NCBI GenBank assembly: GCA_037441525.1
Contig: JBBISA010000017.1
Location: 1-64,000 of the forward strand
Source of the DNA: SKVR01 sp037441525
Lineage (GTDB): Bacteria; Bacteroidota; Bacteroidia; Bacteroidales; UBA7960
Length of the DNA stretch: 64,000 nucleotides
Direction of reading: 5' to 3'
Made by a program: the position numbers and the translations under genes. This document shows positions 55,382 through 64,000 of this stretch, one piece after another (position 1 is the first letter of the stretch; every line of letters starts with the position of its first letter). The notes beneath the pieces were generated by a model. That model was not told the origin of the DNA. It made no database searches and saw only the letters and a list, made by a program, of their open reading frames with translations.

Positions 55382-56194
55382 ATGATAATAGGAATAGATT
55401 TAGGTGGCAGTACTACAAAAATAGCAGGGTTTGCAGGAAATAAACTCGCCGAACCACTTTCGGTTGAAGCCAATGACCCCATTGCCTCTGCTTCGGGCGC
55501 ATTGGGAAAATTTATTAATAACAACAACCTTTCTATCAGAGACATTGATCTCATAAAAATGACCGGAGCAGGTGCAAGTTTTATAACCAAAGACATACTT
55601 GGTATTCCTGTTGAAAAAGTCGAAGAATTCAAAGCCCTCGGATTTGGCGGGCTTTATCTTTCGGGGCTTGAAAAGGCAGTGATTGTAAGTATGGGTACAG
55701 GCACTGCAATTATTAAGGCTAACGGAAAAAATGTTTCGCATATTGGGGGCACAGGTGTTGGAGGCGGGACTATTTTAGGTTTATCAAAGGCAATGCTCAA
55801 TTTGTCTGACTTCAACAATATAATTTCCTTGGCACAATCAGGTGACCTGGGCTTAGTTGACCTTACCATTGGCGATATTACCAACGGCGATATTGGCCAC
55901 TTACCAGCTACTCTTACCGCTTCAAACTTTGGCAAAATGAGCGACAAAGCAGGTAAAAACGACTTGCTTAAGGCAATCGTAAACATGGTGTTTCAAACTA
56001 TTGGTATGATGGCCGTGCTTGCTGCAAAGGTTGAGAATGACCAGAACATCGTATTGACTGGCAATCTGATAAAAGTAGAACAATCGAATAAAACCTTTAA
56101 AGAGCTTTCCAAATTATACAATGTTAAGTTCCATACCCCTAAATACGCTGAATACTGCACAGCGATTGGCGCAGCAATGAGCTATAAAGATTAG
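55382..56194 (+). CDS. coaW: Type II pantothenate kinase
   Basis: The 270-residue protein has the ASKHA fold: phosphate-1 GIDLGGSTTKIAGF, a TGAGAS stretch, adenosine-binding VSMGTGTAI, and HIGGTGVGGGTILGL with MKSDKAGKND-like helices after it. This matches PanK-II proteins of Bacteroidota and Firmicutes, which phosphorylate pantothenate in the first step of coenzyme A synthesis and are typically not feedback-inhibited like PanK-I. It is divergent from hflK and looks to be a single gene. Confidence 0.85.
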   Translation: MIIGIDLGGSTTKIAGFAGNKLAEPLSVEANDPIASASGALGKFINNNNLSIRDIDLIKMTGAGASFITKDILGIPVEKVEEFKALGFGGLYLSGLEKAVIVSMGTGTAIIKANGKNVSHIGGTGVGGGTILGLSKAMLNLSDFNNIISLAQSGDLGLVDLTIGDITNGDIGHLPATLTASNFGKMSDKAGKNDLLKAIVNMVFQTIGMMAVLAAKVENDQNIVLTGNLIKVEQSNKTFKELSKLYNVKFHTPKYAEYCTAIGAAMSYKD

Positions 56195-56677
56195 TGAATT
56201 ATTGCTGATTTGATAATAACCAGCCTAAACTTCATTAATTAATTCCAATGTCAGGAAATTATCATACACCAAAAATCGAAAAAGAAATTCCAGTTTATCG
56301 ACTATTTTTATCGTTATGTAATAACTTTTCATCGACTAACCGCAATCATAAGAATGTTAATAAGTTTTTAACAATTTAAAAACAGTACGTAAAAACTCTT
56401 AGAGTCGGTTTCCTCCAATTGATTAAATATCTGGCATTTATATTTCAACCTGATTTATACCTCTTATCAATACTACGTAGATTCCCGACAAATAAAATGG
56501 GTATAATTAGCTATTTTAGAAGCACGCCAAAGTATTACCTTTGATTAAAACGATGATTATTTAGCCTAATCGATGATTTTTGATAACAAACCACAGTTTA
56601 GGAGAAGAATCTAATTAGCCAAATCATTCAACCACAAAAGTCTAAAAGTAATATCTAATTAATACACCTCAACTTTT
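56195..56677 (+). promoter_or_regulatory. 483-base spacer upstream of the polysaccharide genes
   Basis: The only site recognised is TACCTTTG at 56536-56543 (TAnnTTTG), which would give a 5' leader of about 130 bases for the sugar transferase. No terminator for the kinase, no JUMPstart-like element and no gene remnant were seen. Confidence 0.35.
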
Positions 56678-57355
56678 ATGAAAAACAAAAAATTCAACAT
56701 GTTTTTGAAACGCGCCTTCGATGTCTCAGTATCTCTGACCATGATTGTTTTAGTTTCATGGATATATGCCCTGGTGTTTTTATATCATAAAGTTATTTTG
56801 CGAGCACATTCCAGTTTATTCTTTATACAACCCAGAGTAGGAAGAGATAACCAAATATTCAGATGTATCAAGTTCCAAACAATGAACAACTACACTCGTT
56901 TTGGGGAAACTAATGAAGACATTAAAAAATATGAATTATTTCTCCGTAAATACAGAATCGACGAATTGCCACAGTTTTTCAATGTATTGAAAGGTGATAT
57001 GTCTATAGTAGGCCCAAGACCTTTGGTTGAAAATGAAATAAACGAATACGCTAATACAATTGAAAATACCCGTCAAAGACATTTGATGAAGCCAGGCATG
57101 ACAGGCCTTTCGCAAATAACAGTTAGTGAGAAAAATGGAAAAAGCGAGGCTCTGGTATTCAAAAAAATTAATCAGGATGTTTGGTATTGCCATAATTGGT
57201 CTATCATGCTTGATATGATGATATTCGTAAAAACTCCGTTTTTTGTAATTTCTCAGAAACAAATCAAATTCAGTAAAAATGTTGTTCCTCAAACATATAA
57301 CTATGAGTATGATTACTCTTCGCCGTATTCTTCCTCAGTTTCTGCAACAACCTAA
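56678..57355 (+). CDS. Initiating sugar-phosphate transferase (Bac_transf family)
   Basis: The 225-residue protein has an N-terminal membrane helix (VSLTMIVLVSWIYALVFLY) and the catalytic domain of polyprenyl-phosphate hexose-1-P transferases: QPRVGRDNQIFRCIKFQTM, DELPQFFNVLKGDMSIVGPRP and MKPGMTGLSQI. It starts a surface polysaccharide or glycan on undecaprenyl phosphate. At 225 residues it is the short, PglC/WcaJ-C-terminal form. A terminator at 57454 separates it from gmd. The sugar specificity is not readable. Confidence 0.92.
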   Translation: MKNKKFNMFLKRAFDVSVSLTMIVLVSWIYALVFLYHKVILRAHSSLFFIQPRVGRDNQIFRCIKFQTMNNYTRFGETNEDIKKYELFLRKYRIDELPQFFNVLKGDMSIVGPRPLVENEINEYANTIENTRQRHLMKPGMTGLSQITVSEKNGKSEALVFKKINQDVWYCHNWSIMLDMMIFVKTPFFVISQKQIKFSKNVVPQTYNYEYDYSSPYSSSVSATT

Positions 57356-57453
57356 AAAGCCTTTAATAACGTAAAAGTTCTTTTATTTCTGAACAAAATT
57401 GCTGAAAAATACCAGTCAACATTACTGGTAATCAATTCTGGATACAATACTGG

Positions 57454-57487
57454 AAAAGGCTGTTTCAATTACGATACAGCCTTTTTA
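57454..57487 (+). terminator. Rho-independent terminator after the sugar transferase
   Basis: AAAAGGCTGT (57454-57463) pairs with ACAGCCTTTTT (57476-57486) with a 12-base loop. Confidence 0.85.
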
Positions 57488-57720
57488 TATTAAAATAAAC
57501 TATTGCAGGAAAATACTTTTACACGCATAGTATAAATATAATTAATCCCAAAGGCTATCAATTTCACTCCAGGATTTCTTAAATTTTGCAAAAATGAGCC
57601 CTAACATGTTTGCGATGTAGACTTTTCGTGAGTCATTCATACGGTAATTTGTTGTTCAGTGAAACAATAGAAAGAATCAACAATCATAAATAGTAAATAT
57701 GCTAAAATTCTATTTTGGTG

Positions 57721-57760
57721 TAATTTTGCAACCATTCATCTATTTTATTTAATACTTTTG
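57721..57760 (+). promoter_or_regulatory. Two -7 elements upstream of gmd
   Basis: TAATTTTG (57721-57728) and TACTTTTG (57753-57760) both fit TAnnTTTG, 84 and 52 bases before the gmd start. The upstream TTTG for the second is 24 bases away, slightly long. Confidence 0.4.
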
Positions 57761-57811
57761 TCTATGCTTAAGCAGTAATATAAATTCATAAAACCAAATT
57801 CAACCTATATA

Positions 57812-58855
57812 ATGAAAAAAAAAGTTGCATTAATTTCAGGTATCACCGGCCAGGATGGCTCCTACTTAACAGAATTACTACTTGACAAAGGATATGATGT
57901 TCATGGCATCATAAGAAGAGCCAGTTCATTTAATACATTTCGTATAGATCACATTTACAATAAACAAGATTTACTTAATAATCGATTTTTTCTTCACTAT
58001 GGTGATCTTACAGACTCAAGCAATCTGAACCGGTTGGTAGAAAAAATTCGTCCGGATGAAATTTATAATCTTGGCGCCCAGAGCCATGTCCAGGTATCAT
58101 TTGAAGTACCTGAGTATACAGCAGAGGTCGATGGTGTTGGAACATTACGTTTTCTTGATGCAATCAGAGAAACAGGTATAAAAACCCGATTCTATCAGGC
58201 ATCCACATCCGAATTGTATGGCAAAGTTCAGGAAATCCCACAGAAAGAGACCACACCCTTTTATCCCAGAAGCCCCTACGCAGCAGCCAAATTATATGCC
58301 TATTGGATTGTAGTGAATTACAGAGAAGCATACAATCTTTTTGCATGCAATGGAATATTGTTTAATCATGAAAGTGAAAGACGAGGAAAAACCTTTGTAA
58401 CCAGAAAAGTAAGTGTAGGTGTTTCAAGAATCATGGCCGGACTGGAAGATCAACTCCTGCTTGGCAATATTGACGCAAAACGCGACTGGGGATATGCTCC
58501 TGAATATGTTGAAGGAATGTGGCGAATGCTTCAGGCCGAAACACCCGAAGATTTTGTTTTGGCAACCAATGAAACCCATACTGTACGGGAGTTTATAGAG
58601 GAAGCTTTTAAAATACTTGGCGATGAAATAATATGGGAAGGCGAAGGAGTAAATGAAGTAGGCATCCGTAAATCTAATGGCAAACAGGTAATTGGCATTA
58701 ATCCAAAGTATTTCAGACCCACCGAAGTTGACCTCTTAATTGGCGATTATTCCAAGGCAAAGGAAAAACTTGGATGGGAGCCAAAAACTAAATTTAAAGA
58801 TCTGGTAAGAATCATGGTGGAAGCTGACTACAAAAAAGCTCTCAGCAAACAATAA
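57812..58855 (+). CDS. gmd: GDP-mannose 4,6-dehydratase
   Basis: The 347-residue short-chain dehydrogenase has the NADP loop GITGQDGSYLTELLL, HGIIRRASSFNT, the conserved QASTSELYG and the YxxxK pair in SPYAAAKLYAYW. It converts GDP-D-mannose to GDP-4-keto-6-deoxymannose, the first step to GDP-L-fucose. fcl follows after 17 bases and completes the pathway. The length and motifs are normal. Confidence 0.97.
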   Translation: MKKKVALISGITGQDGSYLTELLLDKGYDVHGIIRRASSFNTFRIDHIYNKQDLLNNRFFLHYGDLTDSSNLNRLVEKIRPDEIYNLGAQSHVQVSFEVPEYTAEVDGVGTLRFLDAIRETGIKTRFYQASTSELYGKVQEIPQKETTPFYPRSPYAAAKLYAYWIVVNYREAYNLFACNGILFNHESERRGKTFVTRKVSVGVSRIMAGLEDQLLLGNIDAKRDWGYAPEYVEGMWRMLQAETPEDFVLATNETHTVREFIEEAFKILGDEIIWEGEGVNEVGIRKSNGKQVIGINPKYFRPTEVDLLIGDYSKAKEKLGWEPKTKFKDLVRIMVEADYKKALSKQ

Positions 58856-58872
58856 CATCCTGAAAAGAAAAA

Positions 58873-59946
58873 ATGGAAAAGAACGGAAAAATCTATATAG
58901 CCGGTCATAAAGGCATGGTTGGCTCGGCCATTCATAGAAATTTGGAAGCCTCGGGGTATCAAAATTTCGTTGTGCGAACTTTGGAAGAACTCGACCTGAG
59001 AAATCAGGCTCGTGTTGATGAATTCTTTGCCACCGAAAAACCCGACTATGTTTTTCTTGCTGCTGCCAAGGTTGGAGGCATCGTAGCCAACAATATATAC
59101 AGAGCGGAGTTTATTTATGAGAATCTGATGATTCAGAATAACATAATTCATGCATCCTATCAGTTTGGTGTTAAAAAATTGCTCTTTCTTGGAAGTTCTT
59201 GTATCTATCCCAAACTTGCTCCTCAACCACTAAAAGAGGAATACTTATTAACTGGTCCACTGGAATATACCAATGAACCTTATGCAATAGCAAAAATTGC
59301 AGGGATAAAAATGTGCGAAAGTTACTTTAAACAATACAGTAGTAACTTTATTTCGGTAATGCCTACTAATTTATATGGCCCAAATGATAATTATGATCTT
59401 GAAAAATCTCATGTATTGCCGGCATTGATTCGCAAAATGCATCTTGGCAAGTGTATCATGAACAACAATTGGGATGCGATAGTAAAAGACCTTAATAAAA
59501 ATCCGGTAAAGGGGGTAAACGGCTCCGCCTCAAAAGAAGAAGTTCTAGCTGTGTTATCGGATTTCGGCATTAATAAAGAAGCATCTGGCATTGTTTCAAT
59601 TCGACTCTGGGGAACCGGTGATGTATTTAGAGAGTTTCTGCATGTAGAAGACATGGCAAATGCCTGTATTTACATAATGCAAAATGTTGAAGCACCCACC
59701 CTCTATAATGAACTGAATCAAACTCATATTAACATTGGTACCGGGCAGGACCTTACTATTAAGGAGTTGGCAAAATTGGTAAAAGAAACTATTGGATTCG
59801 ATGGAGAAATAACATGGGATTCAACCAAACCAGATGGTACCCCCAAAAAACAACTGGATGTAGGTTTGATAAATTCTTTGGATTGGAAACATAAAATAGA
59901 GTTGTATAAGGGTGTTCACCTGGTCTACCAGAATTACCAAACCTAA
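58873..59946 (+). CDS. fcl: GDP-L-fucose synthase
   Basis: The 357-residue protein has the NADP loop AGHKGMVGSAIHRNL, LGSSCIYPK, YAIAKIAGIKMCESY (YxxxK) and VMPTNLYGPNDNYD. It epimerises and reduces the gmd product to GDP-L-fucose. It carries an insertion of about 35 residues around NNWDAIVKDLNKNP, before IRLWGTGDVFREFLHVEDMA, which is absent in the E. coli enzyme. A strong terminator follows, so gmd and fcl form a two-gene unit for fucosylated surface glycans. Confidence 0.95.
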   Translation: MEKNGKIYIAGHKGMVGSAIHRNLEASGYQNFVVRTLEELDLRNQARVDEFFATEKPDYVFLAAAKVGGIVANNIYRAEFIYENLMIQNNIIHASYQFGVKKLLFLGSSCIYPKLAPQPLKEEYLLTGPLEYTNEPYAIAKIAGIKMCESYFKQYSSNFISVMPTNLYGPNDNYDLEKSHVLPALIRKMHLGKCIMNNNWDAIVKDLNKNPVKGVNGSASKEEVLAVLSDFGINKEASGIVSIRLWGTGDVFREFLHVEDMANACIYIMQNVEAPTLYNELNQTHINIGTGQDLTIKELAKLVKETIGFDGEITWDSTKPDGTPKKQLDVGLINSLDWKHKIELYKGVHLVYQNYQT

Positions 59947-59972
59947 AACTTTTTCTCTTTATCCTGATAATG

Positions 59973-60004
59973 AAAGCTGCCTCAATAAACGGGGCAGCTT
60001 TTTT
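59973..60004 (+). terminator. Rho-independent terminator after fcl
   Basis: AAAGCTGCC (59973-59981) pairs with GGCAGCTTT (59993-60001), followed by more T. Confidence 0.9.
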
Positions 60005-60076
60005 ATTTGTGAAAATTCATTTTAAGTATATTAGAAATGATTTTCCGCTTTTTGGCAAGTAAAAATATCAAAGTAG

Positions 60077-60313
60077 TGTTCGGGTTTTTTCGGGCTGAAA
60101 TCCCAATTTAATTTAGTCCAGTGGCATCGCCCTAAGTTTAAGATTTCACCCAATGTTTTGAGAGCCCTGAAAGGGAATATTAAAAGTTAACAAGATGCTT
60201 TATGGTGCCTGGCTACTCTTACAAGGTGTCAGAGTTCTTTCGGAATTTACGCATGGCGCTGCCGATGGGCTTAAATAGGGTGACCTTTCAGGATGCTATG
60301 CTGATATTGATAC
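60077..60313. repeat. Degenerate dispersed repeat, copy 2
   Basis: TGTTCGGGTTTT at 60077 is followed about 165 bases on by the segment 60255-60295, which matches 2319-2359 at 32 of 41 positions. The copy near 2.3 kb has the two parts almost joined, so this one is either longer or the other has lost its middle. A short frame at 60202-60390 runs through it and is not taken as a gene. Confidence 0.5.
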
Positions 60314-60367
60314 AACATTGTCACTTCTGTAGTGGCAAGATTGCGGATAATCATCAATTAAAATTAC

Positions 60368-60406
60368 AAAAGGCAAAGAAAAAAGATTAACAAATCATTG
60401 CCTTTT
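60368..60406. terminator. Hairpin in the spacer before the beta-helix gene
   Basis: AAAAGGCAA (60368-60376) pairs with TTGCCTTTT (60398-60406) around a 21-base loop. There is no gene just upstream on either strand. The rest of 60410-60811 is AT-rich; TAACTTTA near 60592 is one base off TAnnTTTG. Confidence 0.4.
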
Positions 60407-60811
60407 AGTTAAATCAAATGGACATTTCCTATAAAAAACTTAAGAGCAAAAATGTTGGTCAAACGTAATTAATTGATTATAAAACAGAAACCTCATAATA
60501 GCCGGCATTTAAAGAAAGAAATAATCAAAACGGGAGAAATTACTCGAAAAATACCCGGGAAATCACTGAAAAGTTGTTGATTTTATTAGTATAACTTTAC
60601 CCGTAACCAATAATAATTCAAAGATTTTATCGGTAAGCAGATACTTACTATTGGTGGAAACAAATTAATGTTTTAGCGAAATTATAATTTTTGATTAAAG
60701 AAAAAAATTAGCAATCTGCCTTGAAAATTTGATTTTGCAACCAGTATTACGCAATCAGGAATTACCAGGTTACATAAAAACAAAATACTCTAATAAAAAA
60801 ATATTGACTCA

Positions 60812-63800
60812 ATGCTTCTGATTATGAAAAAAGCAATTACTGAAAATTCTTTCTCTGAAAAACTCATCACTCTCTTATTTATATTTGTAACTATTCTATC
60901 AAAAACCACACTTTCAAATTGCCCCCCTTACTATATCCCGGAAATACCCAAACCATCAAATTACACTGCAATAAGATATATTGACCCAACCAGAACAACC
61001 AATGGAAATGGAACTATTGAAAACCCGTTTAATATTTTACCAGAAAAAATCCAAAGTAATACAGCCTATCTTTTTAAAAAAGGAACAATTTGTAGGGGAA
61101 GAATTTCTCGAGTGTTTATCAATAATTATTTAGGAAGTTATGGGGAGGGACTCAAGGCAGTCATTAATGATGGGATAATGGTAGATTTTGGGAGCAGTAA
61201 CGTAGTAATAGATGGGTTAGACATTAGAGCTGAATCATATTCTGTTGCAGGATGGGATGCTGTGGTTAATGCAGGTACATCATCTGGAGGAGTACCCAAC
61301 TTAATTATTGCTAACAATATTATCAGTGGTCGCTACAATGCATCCCTTGAAAGAAAATATCCAAATTATGGAATGAAAATTTCATTTGGATCTCATAATT
61401 TGATAGTCTTTAATAATGTTATTCATAGGCTCTGGAGAGATGGAATTACTATATGGGCAGCAAATGATGTTAAAGTTATAAGAAACTGGATTTATGATAT
61501 AAACAAGATGACAATAGATCACGGTCTTGATTCATGGGGTGATGCTTTAGAATTTGGAGGACAAAACAGAAATTTGTATGTTGCTGGTAACTATTTGGAT
61601 AGATCTGGCACTCCCTGGAAGTTTTCATTAATACATGTTGGAGGTTGGACATCAAATGAGAGGGGAATTGTTATTGAGTATAATACATTGATTGGTCCTC
61701 AAAAAACAAGTGCAGGGGGAGCTGTTGTCTTTTTTTTATTCCCGGCAGAAACAATCTTTAGATATAACATTATTGATGCCACTAATATGGGCAAACAAGT
61801 TGGGGAGGTACCTTTGGGTAATGGAAATAATATGTTAGACCATTTATTACAGAAAGAACCTTATGGCATACAAGGAAATCATATTATAAAATCACCATCA
61901 GGCTCCTATACCTGGCCAAATTATGATTATGCAATTCCAACTTCGAATAAGCTTTTTAACGGCTACAGCACTTTTGCTGCTTTTAAAGCTTCAAATCCAG
62001 CAGATAATTGGGGATCAGACATCGATATAAATAATTTCTGGGTTCCTCTGTGCCAAACTCAGCAAAACTATAATATTCAATTTGATATTAAAAATTCCGC
62101 TGGAGTTGCCATTACCAACGCCACTGTAACATTTGCCGGAAAAACCAATCCAGTTGGAAATTACAATTTTACGGGTATAAAAGCGGGTACGTACTCCTAT
62201 ACAATTTCAGCACCAGGTTTTCAAAGTGTAACTGTAAACAGCTTTGTTGTTAATAAAAATTCGACAGTTTCTGTTCAATTAGTCCCTAATCCTACTTATA
62301 CGGTAACCTTTAATGTTAGGTCGAACACAGGAACGGCCATTACTAATGCCGTGGTAACCTTTAACGGAGTAACCAATCCTGCGGGTAATTACACTTTCCC
62401 GGGGGTACTGGCCGGAACTTATTCCTATTCGGTAACGGCCAGCGGTTTTCAGAANNNNNNNNNNNNNNNNNNNNNNNNNNNNNNNNNNNNNNNNNNNNNN
62501 NNNNNNNNNNNNNNNNNNNNNNNNNNNNNNNNNNNNNNNNNNNNNNNNNNNNNNCGAACACAGGAACGGCCATTACTAATGCCGTGGTAACCTTTAACGG
62601 GGTAACCAATCCTGCGGGTAATTACACTTTCACGGGGGTACTGGCCGGAACTTATTCCTATTCGGTAACGGCCAGCGGTTTTCAGAATCTGACAGTAAGC
62701 AATTTCCAGGTAAGCCAGAACTCTACCGTTCAGGCGCAAATGACGCCTGTGCCACCACCTACCTATACGGTAACCTTTAATGTTAGGTCGAACACAGGAA
62801 CGGCCATTACTAATGCCGTGGTAACCTTTAACGGGGTAACCAACCCTGCGGGTAATTACACTTTCACGGGGGTACTGGCCGGAACTTATTCCTATTCCGT
62901 TTCAGCTTCAGGGTATAATAATTTAACCAACGAAACACTTACAATAACCGGAAATCGTACAGTAAATACCGTCATGAGCATTAAAACTACATACTCAATC
63001 TCCTTTTCAGTGCTTAGTATAATAGATAACAGCATTATTCAGAATGCCGTTGTCAAGGTGGGTGCAGTATTGAACTCGGCTGGAAATTATTATTTTGAAA
63101 ATTTCGCCCCAGGTACATATTCATACACTGTAACATCAAATGGTTATCAAAGTTTTAATGGGGTAATTACAATAGACAATAAGGATACTCAATTAACGAT
63201 TAAACTAACCCCTCAGGTTCAACAGAAAGTATCAATTGTTTTAGAATCAGATCCTCCTGGCTTTGCTTTTGTTTCGGGAGCAGGCACCTATACAGTTTCA
63301 GACCAGGTAACAATATCAGCTACTCCGGCTGATGACGATTTCCTATTTACCGGTTGGATGGAGAATAACAGAATAGTCAGCAGGCAGAATGAACTGGATT
63401 TTATTGCTTCCAATAACAGGCAAATGGTTGCAAAATTTGAATATTCACCACGTGAATTCGAAATATCAGCCACTGTTTCTGAATCCGATGCCGGAGCAAT
63501 TTCCGGAACCGGATTCTACCTGAAGGGAAACTTAGTTCTTCTTGAATATCATGGCAGTAGTGATTTCAAGTTTAAGGGGTGGGTTAATCCTTCAGGACAA
63601 ATTGTATCGCGGCAAAATCCTTTTGAATTTGAAGTAATCAGAGATCTAAAATTGGTTGCAATGGTTGAAAAACTTCACAATTCGGATGATATGAGAATAG
63701 CAGTTCACCCCAATCCGAGCAATGGGATGCTTAGAATTACCAATGCCAGAAATATAGAAACAGAACTTCTTGTTTACAATTCTCAGGGATATGTTGCTCA

Positions 63801-63921
63801 GATGCGGAGAATTCCGGCTATGGGAAACTCCCTGGATTTACGAGAATTACCACCCGGAATGTATTTACTCCAATTTACTTATGGCGATGAAACTGTTGTA
63901 AGGAAAGTACTTATCAAATAA
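60812..63921 (+). CDS. Secreted beta-helix protein with tandem repeats and T9SS sorting domain (contains assembly gap)
   Basis: A signal peptide (ITLLFIFVTILSKTTLSN) follows an ATG at 60812 (another at 60824 is as likely). Residues about 45-400 form a right-handed parallel beta-helix (NLIIANNIISGRY, VIRNWIYDI, IVIEYNTLI). Carboxypeptidase-like/PEGA-type beta repeats follow from 62069: one divergent unit, three near-identical 78-residue units (62294, about 62528, 62761) and one divergent unit from 62989. Two InlB-like B-repeats (DFLFTGWMENN, DFKFKGWVNPSG) and a type A sorting domain (HPNPSNGMLRITN, ending VRKVLIK) close it. The frames on the two sides of the 100-N gap differ, but a true gap of 101 bases restores one frame. 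It is probably a surface glycan-binding or lyase-like protein; no catalytic residues are identified. Confidence 0.82.
62294..62985 (+). repeat. Near-identical 234-bp tandem repeats
   Basis: Units start at 62294, about 62528 (inside the gap) and 62761. The visible parts differ at only a few bases (such as GGAGTAACC/GGGGTAACC and CCCGGGGG/CACGGGGG). Each encodes 78 residues (TYTVTFNVRSNTGTAITNAV and so on). The near identity at DNA level points to recent duplication or gene conversion. Confidence 0.9.
62455..62554. other. Assembly gap of 100 N inside the repeat array
   Basis: Exactly 100 N, so the length is a placeholder. The repeat period puts the missing piece at 101 bases, or 101 plus multiples of 234. 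Confidence 0.98.
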
Positions 63922-63949
63922 TACAAACCAAGAGTAAAAATTTAAAAAC

Positions 63950-63991
63950 CTAATGCCCATAGTGCCGAATACCAGCATCTATGGGCATTAG
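63950..63991 (+). terminator. Hairpin terminator after the beta-helix gene
   Basis: A perfect 13-bp stem, CTAATGCCCATAG (63950-63962) with CTATGGGCATTAG (63979-63991), is followed by TTTT. Confidence 0.8.
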
Positions 63992-64000
63992 TTTTGATTA

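Noticed and set aside
60202..60390. 62-codon frame in the spacer before the beta-helix gene
   Set aside because: It runs through the degenerate dispersed repeat; no family features and no plausible start region.

Overview
The window reads as a chromosomal scaffold from a member of the Bacteroidota, probably Bacteroidales-like. The evidence is internal. Two genes carry the C-terminal type 9 secretion (T9SS) sorting domain. There is a TonB-dependent receptor with an N-terminal carboxypeptidase-like domain and a DUF4249 lipoprotein partner. Type III glutamine synthetase, GWxTD, DUF3078 and PanK-II proteins are present. Many upstream regions carry the Bacteroidota -7 promoter element TAnnTTTG. 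A run of exactly 100 N at 62455-62554 marks a scaffold gap, so this is a draft or metagenome assembly. No tRNA, rRNA, CRISPR array or intact transposase was found.

Layout. 1-2234: 3' end of a superfamily 1 helicase, two large inverted repeats, and an N-terminally missing, frameshifted leucine-rich-repeat surface protein whose homology begins exactly where the second inverted repeat ends. 2566-14348: a carbohydrate-use locus with two GH9-type glycosidases, a LacI regulator, a Tat-exported GH36-like protein, a GPH sugar:cation symporter and a DUF1080-PHP fusion lipoprotein. 14397-18532: nth (endonuclease III) between two decayed surface-protein genes. 18724-23662: TonB receptor, DUF4249 lipoprotein and sodium:solute symporter in one operon. 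23947-27232: EamA exporter and penicillin-binding protein 1A. 27251-28847: ECF sigma factor, short membrane anti-sigma-like protein and Spy/CpxP-like periplasmic protein. 29154-35403: vWA protein, glutamine synthetase III, DUF3078 protein and quinone-oxidoreductase-like enzyme. 35584-36033: a gene-poor stretch with a promoter, hairpins and a strong terminator, a candidate small RNA. 36067-43970: a signalling block of a metallo-hydrolase, two multi-PAS histidine kinases, a single-domain receiver and a NarL-type regulator. 44289-52215: cell-wall recycling ligase, uracil-DNA glycosylase, Omp85-like protein, cytoplasmic LRR protein, GWxTD lipoprotein, rRNA methylase and LutA-like protein. 52216-53120: a palindromic repeat and a heavily decayed porin gene. 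53121-56194: hflC, hflK and pantothenate kinase. 56678-59946: surface polysaccharide genes (sugar phosphotransferase, gmd, fcl). 60812-63921: a secreted beta-helix protein with near-identical tandem repeats across the assembly gap.

How the genes fit together. The 2.5-14 kb locus looks like a LacI-controlled system for breaking down an oligo- or polysaccharide and importing the sugars. It has no SusC/SusD pair, which suggests small soluble substrates. The 36-44 kb block looks like one sensory relay in which the two kinases share a duplicated PAS pair. Four genes for exported or surface proteins (LRR protein, Fn3 protein, 16-residue-repeat protein, porin) are broken while their housekeeping neighbours are intact, which suggests turnover of the surface repertoire.

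The least expected signals are a 50-bp palindrome present twice (5148-5197 and 52298-52347, about 92% identical in opposite orientation) with a half copy at 36930, the inverted-repeat junction inside the LRR gene, the possible loss of the acid/base aspartate in the GH36-like enzyme, and the candidate RNA gene.
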